Assembly (NCBI GenBank): GCA_023414985.1
Contig: JAEZLY010000100.1
Coordinates: 1-5,016, forward strand
Origin: Bacillota bacterium
GTDB lineage: Bacteria; Bacillota; Clostridia; Lachnospirales; Lachnospiraceae
Direction: 5' to 3'
DNA: 5,016 nucleotides
How positions within the stretch are numbered: position 1 is the stretch's first letter; each line of letters opens with the position of its first letter. The position numbers and the translations under genes are program-made. The notes beneath the pieces were generated by a model. It ran no database searches, had not been told where the DNA came from, and saw nothing but the letters and a program-made list of their open reading frames with translations. This document shows positions 1-5,016 of the stretch, piece after piece.

Positions 1-501
1 TCAGAGGAAGCTTTTGCGGCTGTCATCAAATACAAGCTTCTGGCGGAGGATGCTGCGTCCTTGTCAGAATATCAGGATGTCACGCCCGACCTTGCAAAAC
101 GGCTGAAGAATTTCTGCAATTATTCCGGCAATCTCTCAGACATGATCAAGGTAATCAAGACCAAAAATATGACCCTGACCAGGATTAACCGCGCTTTGGT
201 TCATCTTCTTCTGAATATCAAGGCAGAGGATCTAAAAGAACTGCAAAACAATGGCTATGTACCTTATGCCAGGGTTCTGGGAATCAAAAAGGAATCCTCC
301 CGCCTGCTGAAACAAATCGAACAGAACGGAAGAATTCCTGTTATTACAAAGGTATCACGGGCGGAGCAACAGCTGGACGAAGCAGGAAGTAAGCTACTGG
401 CAAAGGACCTCTTTGCAACGCACCTCTATAATCAGGCTGTCTTCGATCAATATGGTACTGTGCTTCAGAACGAGTATAAGCATGGAATCCTCATTCTATA
501 G
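1..501 (+). CDS. tmcAL: tRNA(Met) cytidine acetate ligase TmcAL, C-terminal part (5' truncated by window edge)
   Basis: The reading frame is open from base 1 to a TAG stop at 499-501, giving the last 166 residues of a protein whose family is usually about 400 residues long. The N-terminal nucleotidyltransferase domain with the ATP-binding motifs is therefore outside the window. TmcAL (YlbM family) activates acetate with ATP and acetylates the wobble cytidine of elongator tRNA(Met) in the cytoplasm, helping AUA/AUG discrimination. What is visible is the family's helical C-terminal region: a segment around residues 53-73 with KTKNMTLTRINRAL, followed by a YVPYARVLG segment at 86-94, both of which I recognise from YlbM proteins. 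An internal TTG at 61 has no ribosome binding site before it and is not the start. The gene converges on the hydrolase gene with only 19 bp between the stops. The family assignment is from memory of these motifs, without the catalytic domain in view. Confidence 0.84.
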   Translation, partial: SEEAFAAVIKYKLLAEDAASLSEYQDVTPDLAKRLKNFCNYSGNLSDMIKVIKTKNMTLTRINRALVHLLLNIKAEDLKELQNNGYVPYARVLGIKKESSRLLKQIEQNGRIPVITKVSRAEQQLDEAGSKLLAKDLFATHLYNQAVFDQYGTVLQNEYKHGILIL

Positions 502-520
502 ATATCCTCCGCTGCTTATC

Positions 521-1381
521 CTAAAGCCGATCCTCACTGATGACGATTGCACAAAAGCCCGGCTTGCCAAAGTCGAAAGGTCCGTAACCCTTCCGGGGAC
601 AAACCCTTGCAGGGAATATCTTAGCCAGGGGAATATCATAAGGGGTTCCTTTCTCAAAATCCAGATTCTCGGCACAGTCGATCAACTCCTCGAGTGTTTC
701 TCTGGTGCCGGGTACCGGGTTATGCCCCCGATAAAAACATGTAAAGTCCATCTTTCTTGCCTTATACAGGGTATCCAGATACGTCTTTAAATTTCCTCCG
801 CCAGGTATAAACAGCCATAGGAAGTCATTAATTGCATCACTGGTATATAATATCTTTTCTTCTTTATAATACAGTCCAATGCTTCCCATCGTATGACCCG
901 GGAATTCATATACCTCCAGAGTAATTCCTCCGAGCTCGAACACGTCTCCCTCCTTAACCGGAACCAGATTACCCGCTCCCTGGCGTGCATACTGCTCGGC
1001 ATCAAAATCCTTCGGCAATATATTACGAAACTCATGCGTGCTATAATCCTCCATCTGCTTCGCATCCTCTGCGGCTTCCGCTCTGGATTTGGCATTGTTG
1101 AAGCTTCTGCAGCCTTCCATATCCTTCTCGTGGATGTAGATATCCGTATCAAACAGGAAATTACCGCAGGCATGGTCGGGATGACCGTGACTGTTCACGA
1201 CAATCAGTGGCAGATCCGTCTTTTCCCTAATTGCCTCCCGCAAATGATCGAAGCCGTAGCCGGTATCAAAAAGGAGTGCCTTCTCCTTTCCGATAAACAA
1301 ATCCATGAAGACATTCTCCGGACTGTATATCCGATAAACATTTGGCCTTACTTCTGTAAAAATATAATACGTATCCCCCAA
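521..1381 (-). CDS. Metallo-beta-lactamase-fold hydrolase (glyoxalase II-like)
   Basis: A 286-residue cytoplasmic protein of the metallo-beta-lactamase superfamily with every expected dinuclear metal ligand in place. It has HGHPDH at residues 65-70 (H65, H67, D69, H70), PGHT with H163, TSD with D182, and RGH with H220, plus the early FDTG strand-loop at 38-41. The overall pattern resembles glyoxalase II and related thioester/ester hydrolases rather than beta-lactamases or RNases, but the substrate cannot be read from the sequence. No signal peptide is seen. A GTG at 1390 could extend the protein by three residues, but it lies inside the AGGAGGTG ribosome binding site. The TTG at 1381 has ideal spacing of 8 bases from AGGAGG and is chosen instead. 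The gene follows pepF directly (12 bp from its stop codon) and is probably co-transcribed with it. The C-terminal 60 or so residues after H220, including a KGYGPFDFGKPG stretch, go beyond the minimal fold and may shape the active-site entrance. Confidence 0.9.
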   Translation of the reverse strand: MGDTYYIFTEVRPNVYRIYSPENVFMDLFIGKEKALLFDTGYGFDHLREAIREKTDLPLIVVNSHGHPDHACGNFLFDTDIYIHEKDMEGCRSFNNAKSRAEAAEDAKQMEDYSTHEFRNILPKDFDAEQYARQGAGNLVPVKEGDVFELGGITLEVYEFPGHTMGSIGLYYKEEKILYTSDAINDFLWLFIPGGGNLKTYLDTLYKARKMDFTCFYRGHNPVPGTRETLEELIDCAENLDFEKGTPYDIPLAKIFPARVCPRKGYGPFDFGKPGFCAIVISEDRL

Positions 1382-1389
1382 GATAAACA

Positions 1390-1395
1390 CCTCCT
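1390..1395 (-). promoter_or_regulatory. Ribosome binding site of the hydrolase, overlapping the pepF stop codon
   Basis: The minus strand reads TAGGAGGTG here. The AG of the pepF TAG stop (1396-1394) provides the first two bases of a perfect AGGAGG. Eight bases separate it from the TTG start at 1381. It decides the start, because the alternative GTG at 1390 uses the last base of the Shine-Dalgarno itself. The overlap suggests translational coupling or ribosome re-initiation after pepF. Confidence 0.85.
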
Positions 1396-3199
1396 ATTTC
1401 AGCAGCTCTTCCATCTGATCCAGCAATTCATCGAACAGCTTCAGGGCCTGATTGACCGGTTCCTTGGTACTCATATCTACGCCGGCTGTCTTTAACAGCT
1501 CGATCGGATAATTAGAGCTGCCGCTGCTCAAGAACTGAAGATAATCCTTTACTGCCCCCGGTCCCTCATTCAGAATTCTTCTGGACAAGGCAATCGCTGC
1601 CGAATAGCCGGTTGCATATTGATATACATAGAACGCATCATAGAAGTGAGGTATTCTTGCCCACTCCATATCAATCTCCGGATCAATCACGATGTCCTCA
1701 CCAAAATAAGCCATGTTCAAATCATGATAAATCTTACACAGAGAATCAGCTGTTAAGCTTTCCCCCTCCTCGACTAATTTGTGGGTAAGCATCTCAAACT
1801 CCGCAAACATTGTCTGGCGGTATAGGGTACCCTTGAATTTCTCCAGAAAATGATTAATCAGATAAGCCTTTTGCTTCTTATCCTCTGTATTCTTTAACAT
1901 ATAATCGATCAGCAATGCTTCATTACAGGTGGAAGCCACCTCTGCTACGAAGATCTTATAACCGGCATACACATAAGGCTGGGTCCGGTCAGAATGATAG
2001 CTGTGAATAGCGTGGCCCATCTCATGAGCCAGGGTGAACACATTATTCAAGGTATCATTATAATTCAGAAGTACATAAGGATGAGTACCGTAAGCTCCCC
2101 AGGAGTAAGCGCCGCTTCTCTTATTCTCATTTTCGTAGACATCGATCCAGCGGTGGTTATACCCTTCCATAAGGATTTTCTGATATTCCTCACCGAGCGG
2201 CATTAACCCTTTGGCAACAATCTTCTTACCCTCCTCAAAGGGAATTTCCATCTTAACATCACCCACCAGCGGAGTATACAGATCGTACATATGCAGCTCC
2301 TCAAGACCGAGCAGCTTCTTCCGGAGTGAGACATACCGATGCATCAGGTTCATGTTCTCATGTACCGCTTCTACTAAATTCGTATATACTTCCACAGGAA
2401 TATTGCCGGCATCCAGGGATTTTTCCATGGTAGATCGATAATTTCTCGCCTTTGCAAAGAAAACCTCCTGTTTTACATTGGAGCTGAAGGAGGCTGCCAG
2501 AGTATTTCGGAAGCTGTAATAGGTAGCATATACTCCCTCAAAGGCTTCCCTTCTGACTCTTCGATCCGTGCTTTCCAGGAACTGACCATATCTTCCGTGG
2601 GTTATTTTTACGGTATGGCCGTCTTCATCAGTTATTTCAGGGAATTTGATATCCGCATTATTAAACATGGAGAAGATATTACCGGGAGCTTCCGCAATCT
2701 CTCCAGCATCTGCAAGTAAGCCTTCCATTTCGCCGGATAGGATATGCGGTTTCATACGTAAAATATCAGTGAGATAAAAATCATATAGCAGTAAGCCTTC
2801 TTCTTCATGCTTGAACCCTGCTATTGACTCCTCCGGTATTGTAAGTATCTCAGGTGTCGCAAAGGAAAGTGCGCTGCTGACCTGGACGGACAGTGCGGCC
2901 GCCTTATTCGACAAATCCTGGTAAACTGCATTTGCCGTATCCTCATGATATTTCTGGTTCGCATAGACATAAACGCGTTCCATCAGCTTGCCAATCTCAT
3001 CGCATAACTGCAGAAAGCTTAACAGAAGCTCGGCGGACTTACCGAGTCTCCCCTTGAACTCCTCAGCATTGGGAAGCATTTCCTTCAGTTTGTCATATTC
3101 CTTCTGCCATAGCTCGTCAGAAGCATATAAATCCTCTATTGCCCAGGTATAGGGTACCTCTACCTCACTTCTCTTGGGTAAATTATTGTTTTTTGACAT
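1394..3199 (-). CDS. pepF: Oligoendopeptidase F (peptidase family M3B)
   Basis: A complete 601-residue zinc metallopeptidase, the usual length for PepF, which cleaves short peptides (roughly 7-17 residues) in the cytoplasm as part of peptide turnover and nutrition. The N-terminal helical oligopeptidase F domain covers roughly residues 115-185, and the M3 catalytic domain roughly 200-585. The zinc site is explicit: HEMGH at 392-396 (ligands H392 and H396, catalytic E393), with the third ligand E420 in FVAEVAS, 24 residues further on. The substrate-binding tyrosine-rich loop typical of M3 enzymes is present at about 518-532 (HFY...YVYQYATGY). There is no signal peptide, so it is probably cytosolic. 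The ATG start has a strong AAAGGAGA ribosome binding site 7 bases upstream, and a good sigma-A-like promoter lies about 70 bp upstream. It is the first gene of a two-gene unit with the downstream hydrolase. No truncation or missing catalytic residue is seen. Confidence 0.97.
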   Translation of the reverse strand: MSKNNNLPKRSEVEVPYTWAIEDLYASDELWQKEYDKLKEMLPNAEEFKGRLGKSAELLLSFLQLCDEIGKLMERVYVYANQKYHEDTANAVYQDLSNKAAALSVQVSSALSFATPEILTIPEESIAGFKHEEEGLLLYDFYLTDILRMKPHILSGEMEGLLADAGEIAEAPGNIFSMFNNADIKFPEITDEDGHTVKITHGRYGQFLESTDRRVRREAFEGVYATYYSFRNTLAASFSSNVKQEVFFAKARNYRSTMEKSLDAGNIPVEVYTNLVEAVHENMNLMHRYVSLRKKLLGLEELHMYDLYTPLVGDVKMEIPFEEGKKIVAKGLMPLGEEYQKILMEGYNHRWIDVYENENKRSGAYSWGAYGTHPYVLLNYNDTLNNVFTLAHEMGHAIHSYHSDRTQPYVYAGYKIFVAEVASTCNEALLIDYMLKNTEDKKQKAYLINHFLEKFKGTLYRQTMFAEFEMLTHKLVEEGESLTADSLCKIYHDLNMAYFGEDIVIDPEIDMEWARIPHFYDAFYVYQYATGYSAAIALSRRILNEGPGAVKDYLQFLSSGSSNYPIELLKTAGVDMSTKEPVNQALKLFDELLDQMEELLK

Positions 3200-3206
3200 C
3201 TTTCCA

Positions 3207-3214
3207 TCTCCTTT
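3207..3214 (-). promoter_or_regulatory. Ribosome binding site of pepF
   Basis: AAAGGAGA on the minus strand, 7 bases upstream of the ATG at 3199. It is close to the ideal anti-Shine-Dalgarno match and confirms the pepF start. Confidence 0.85.
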
Positions 3215-3247
3215 GGTCTCTACGATTTTGGAAATTAATCGAATAAA

Positions 3248-3274
3248 TTGAATTGCTTACCAATAGATTATAAT
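3248..3274 (+). promoter_or_regulatory. Candidate promoter for ylbJ (weak -35 spacing)
   Basis: On the plus strand, TTGAAT (3248-3253) is followed after 15 bp by a perfect TATAAT (3269-3274). The spacer is shorter than the preferred 17 bp, so this would be a weak vegetative promoter. The predicted start near 3281 lies downstream of the ATG at 3277, which supports translation from the ATG at 3304. In Bacillus, ylbJ is known to be read in the mother cell by sigma-E. I see no convincing sigma-E -35/-10 pair here, so the real ylbJ promoter may be a different or divergent sequence. Confidence 0.3.
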
Positions 3275-3295
3275 AAATGTACCACTTGTCTTCAA
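3267..3295 (-). promoter_or_regulatory. Sigma-A-like promoter for pepF and the hydrolase
   Basis: On the minus strand, -35 TTGAAG (3295-3290) is followed by a 17-bp spacer and a perfect -10 TATAAT (3272-3267). Transcription would start near 3260, giving a leader of roughly 60 bases. The -35 box physically overlaps the ribosome binding site of ylbJ on the other strand. The match is seen directly; its use as a promoter is inferred. Confidence 0.7.
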
Positions 3296-3299
3296 GGAG
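3294..3299 (+). promoter_or_regulatory. Ribosome binding site deciding the ylbJ start
   Basis: AAGGAG lies 4 bases before the ATG at 3304. The spacing is on the short side. The alternative in-frame ATG at 3277 has only AT-rich sequence before it and no Shine-Dalgarno match, and this site falls inside the reading frame that ATG would open. The ATG at 3304 is therefore the better start. Confidence 0.65.
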
Positions 3300-3303
3300 T
3301 ATC

Positions 3304-4308
3304 ATGTTAAATTTCGATGATCGGAGAAAAAATAAAATTATCCGCGGTTCCATCCTCCTGTTCATGGCTACTATGTTGGTGTTTCCCAGTGCGTCCTTTC
3401 AGGGTGCCAGCACCGGTCTTTTATTATGGTTTGAACATGTACTTCCTAATCTGCTTCCCTTCATCATCCTGTCAAATCTAATGGTCCGCCTGGATATCGC
3501 AGGACAACTCAGTCATTTTCTCCACCCTGTCCTCGGTCGTCTCTTCCGGGTCAGTGCCGACGGATGTTATCCGATCGCCCTGGGATTTCTTTCCGGTATT
3601 CCGATGGGTGCTAAAGCAACCGCTGACTTAATCGCAGAGGATAGAATCAGCCGCAGGGAAGGTCAGTTTTTGCTCGGAATGTGCAATAACGCAAGCCCTA
3701 TGTTTATTCTCGGATATATCTCGGTGACACAACTTAAGCTTCCCCAGTTAAAATATGCATTATTCGTCATAATATACGCAAGCGCCATCCTGAGTGCCGT
3801 GCTTTGTCGCATCCTGACCTCAGTCAAAGCGCATCAGAAATTGACAAGTCTGCATGCTATGTCTATGGCCACCATAAACTCCGGAAAATCTTCTGATCAG
3901 CCGCGGAGAGTGCACCCACGCTTTTCCTTCCCACTCCTCGATTCCTCTATCCTAAACGGCTTTGAGATCATTACAAAAATCGGAGGATATATCATCCTCT
4001 TCTCCATCCTGGCACAGCTGCTGAATACGGTATTCCCGGATATCGGCATCGGGAAAAGCATACTGGTGGGGTTATTGGAGATTACCACCGGTGTCAGCCA
4101 GATCTGCAAAAGCAACATCGCTGAGCCTATAAAAATAGTCTTGATCTCCGTATTGACCTCTTTCGGCGGCTGTTCAGGTATCGCACAAACCAAAAGTGTC
4201 CTCGGAAGCTCAAGACTATCCATAAAATCCTATATCATTGTCAGATTGATAAATGCCGTGATTACCGGAGTACTCACCTATGGTTATACAGCTTATCTGT
4301 TTCGATAA
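3304..4308 (+). CDS. ylbJ: Sporulation integral membrane protein YlbJ
   Basis: A 334-residue polytopic membrane protein. From the ATG at 3304, hydrophobic segments lie at roughly residues 15-33, 38-60, 88-102, 131-147, 150-170, 222-245, 251-268, 278-298 and 309-331. A more polar linker lies at about 173-215. Family-type motifs are GFLSGIPMGAKATADL (94-109), CNNASPMFILGY (127-138), EITTGV (259-264) and TSFGGCSGIAQ (285-295). These are glycine- and polar-rich re-entrant-like elements shared with the nucleoside-recognition/Gate domain of SpmA/SpmB-type proteins. YlbJ is needed for normal spore formation in Bacillus and is made in the mother cell under sigma-E; its transported substrate, if any, is not something I can state. 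It is divergent from pepF across 104 bp and convergent with the coiled-coil gene, 38 bp away. An upstream in-frame ATG at 3277 would add nine residues but lacks a ribosome binding site. Its presence implies a spore-forming lineage. Confidence 0.91.
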   Translation: MLNFDDRRKNKIIRGSILLFMATMLVFPSASFQGASTGLLLWFEHVLPNLLPFIILSNLMVRLDIAGQLSHFLHPVLGRLFRVSADGCYPIALGFLSGIPMGAKATADLIAEDRISRREGQFLLGMCNNASPMFILGYISVTQLKLPQLKYALFVIIYASAILSAVLCRILTSVKAHQKLTSLHAMSMATINSGKSSDQPRRVHPRFSFPLLDSSILNGFEIITKIGGYIILFSILAQLLNTVFPDIGIGKSILVGLLEITTGVSQICKSNIAEPIKIVLISVLTSFGGCSGIAQTKSVLGSSRLSIKSYIIVRLINAVITGVLTYGYTAYLFR

Positions 4309-4346
4309 AGCAGGCTGCAATTTATCTTCACAATCCTTGCAGAATC

Positions 4347-4988
4347 CTACTCCTGATCCGGAAGAAAGGTATTCTCATCGAAATCAAATTCTCCATCCTC
4401 ATATTCCGTGCCCTGTGCCGTATTTTGCCCATTGTCCTGCGGATATAGCTGTTCGTTCAACTCGCGCTTATTGCTGTTGACGATTTCTAAGTTACCCTTT
4501 AAGGTACCGATGAACGCATCATATTTTGAAATTGCGGTATCATAAGCGTTGGCAAGAACCCGTTCTACCTCGGTAAGTACTTCATTGGAATAGACTAATG
4601 CACCGGTTCTGATCTGCTCCGCTTCCTCGGCTGCTTCTCTGCGTATTTTATCTGCTTCCTCAGAGGCCTGCATAATCATCTCATTTGCCTGATAATAGGC
4701 CTGCTGCATGATCTCATGCTCATTCAGCAGATCCTTTGCCTTATCTCGGGTCTGGCGAAGAATATTCTCTGCCTTTTCCTCGGCATCGGCGATGATTGCA
4801 TCTCTATTGGCGATGATCTTCTGATAGCGTTTGATCTCATCCGGGGTACGAAGTCTAAGCTCATCCAGCAAATCATATAATTCATCCTTCGGAACAATTA
4901 CCTTGGTGCTTGATAATGGCTGCATTCTGCAGCTTTCAACAAATTCATAAATGTCCTCGATTAATTGTTCAATTCTGCTTGCTCCCAT
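4347..4988 (-). CDS. Coiled-coil stalk-like protein (clostridial 'ATPase'/V-ATPase subunit H-like family)
   Basis: A 213-residue soluble, highly charged protein that I recognise as the clostridial family often labelled 'ATPase' or 'V-type ATPase subunit H-like', usually found near coaD, rsmD and ylbJ. It has no Walker A or B motif, so the ATPase label should not be read as an activity. Residues 1-30 form a short amphipathic N-terminal segment, and 33-50 read VPKDELYDLLDELRLRTP. A long alpha-helical coiled coil covers about 51-165, with alanine and isoleucine/leucine recurring every 11 residues. The tail (about 182-213) is acidic and probably disordered, with EDGEFDFDEN. The pattern resembles F/V-type ATPase peripheral stalks and DivIVA-like scaffolds, so a structural or septum/envelope scaffolding role is possible but unproven. 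The ATG at 4988 is chosen because AAGGAG sits 8 bases before it; a GTG at 4997 overlaps that site. Its promoter is probably upstream of the window, in an operon running leftward. Confidence 0.72.
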   Translation of the reverse strand: MGASRIEQLIEDIYEFVESCRMQPLSSTKVIVPKDELYDLLDELRLRTPDEIKRYQKIIANRDAIIADAEEKAENILRQTRDKAKDLLNEHEIMQQAYYQANEMIMQASEEADKIRREAAEEAEQIRTGALVYSNEVLTEVERVLANAYDTAISKYDAFIGTLKGNLEIVNSNKRELNEQLYPQDNGQNTAQGTEYEDGEFDFDENTFLPDQE

Positions 4989-4996
4989 ATCAAACA

Positions 4997-5002
4997 CTCC
5001 TT
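4997..5002 (-). promoter_or_regulatory. Ribosome binding site deciding the start of the coiled-coil gene
   Basis: AAGGAG on the minus strand, 8 bases before the ATG at 4988. The competing GTG at 4997 uses the final G of this site and cannot be served by it, so the three-residue longer form is unlikely. Confidence 0.8.
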
Positions 5003-5016
5003 ATCGAATTATATTT

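Noticed and set aside
413..790. A 125-codon plus-strand frame overlapping the end of tmcAL and the 3' part of the hydrolase.
   Set aside because: It starts inside tmcAL in another frame, has no recognisable domain, and is antisense to conserved hydrolase sequence.
893..1495. A 200-codon open frame on the plus strand, antisense to the hydrolase and the 3' end of pepF.
   Set aside because: The opposite strand carries two clearly functional enzymes with intact catalytic motifs. The antisense product has no recognisable domain, and it appears to arise as a shadow of codon usage on the other strand.
3223..3241. Inverted repeat CGATT/AATCG with a 9-base loop in the pepF leader, a possible operator or leader structure.
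   Set aside because: A 5-bp AT-rich stem is expected by chance in such sequence, and it does not extend further.
3183..3365. A 60-codon minus-strand frame across the pepF-ylbJ intergenic region.
   Set aside because: It runs through the promoter region, covers the pepF ribosome binding site, and has no recognisable domain or start signal.
3897..4223. A 108-codon minus-strand frame inside ylbJ.
   Set aside because: It is antisense to conserved YlbJ membrane segments and motifs, with no independent coding evidence.
4315..4342. Inverted repeat CTGCAA/TTGCAG with a 16-base loop between the convergent ylbJ and coiled-coil genes, a possible terminator.
   Set aside because: The stem is only 6 bp, the loop is large, and no T-run follows on either strand, so it does not look like an intrinsic terminator.
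5008..5013. TATAAT on the minus strand just before the coiled-coil gene, a possible -10 element.
   Set aside because: Transcription would start at about 5001, within the AAGGAG ribosome binding site, and would remove or damage it. The -35 region is outside the window.

Overview
The window looks like ordinary chromosomal DNA from a spore-forming member of the Firmicutes/Clostridia, most likely a Lachnospiraceae relative. The reasons are the moderately AT-rich composition, strong AGGAGG-type ribosome binding sites, a YlbJ-type sporulation membrane protein, a TmcAL (YlbM-type) tRNA-modification enzyme, and a PepF closest in style to clostridial ones. The genus cannot be fixed from sequence alone.

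Layout from left to right: (1) 1-501, plus strand, the 3' part of tmcAL, which is cut by the left edge. (2) 521-1381, minus strand, a metallo-beta-lactamase-fold hydrolase with a complete metal-ligand set. (3) 1394-3199, minus strand, pepF, a full-length M3 oligoendopeptidase F. Its stop codon lies next to the ribosome binding site of the hydrolase, so the two form a tightly coupled operon in the order pepF then hydrolase. (4) 3200-3303, a divergent promoter region with a well-formed sigma-A-like promoter for pepF and a weaker candidate for ylbJ; the two share a palindromic -10 element. (5) 3304-4308, plus strand, ylbJ. (6) 4347-4988, minus strand, an alanine/glutamate-rich coiled-coil protein of the type often annotated in clostridia as 'ATPase' or 'V-type ATPase subunit H-like', although it has no ATPase motif. 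Its upstream region runs off the right edge.

In Bacillus subtilis, ylbJ and ylbM (tmcAL) lie in the same conserved ylb cluster, next to coaD (ylbI) and rsmD (ylbH). Here the peptidase/hydrolase pair lies between ylbJ and tmcAL. The three gene boundaries other than the divergent one are compact: 19 bp at the tmcAL/hydrolase convergence, 12 bp between pepF and the hydrolase, and 38 bp at the ylbJ/coiled-coil convergence. There are no gene-free stretches over about 105 bp, and I see no RNA genes, mobile elements, CRISPR arrays or notable nucleotide repeats. Three of the five genes have their most credible start downstream of the most upstream possible start codon, and I have used those starts.

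I found no convincing undescribed system. The most interesting points are the hendecad (11-residue) periodicity of the coiled-coil protein, the shared palindromic -10 element, and the stop codon/Shine-Dalgarno overlap between pepF and the hydrolase.
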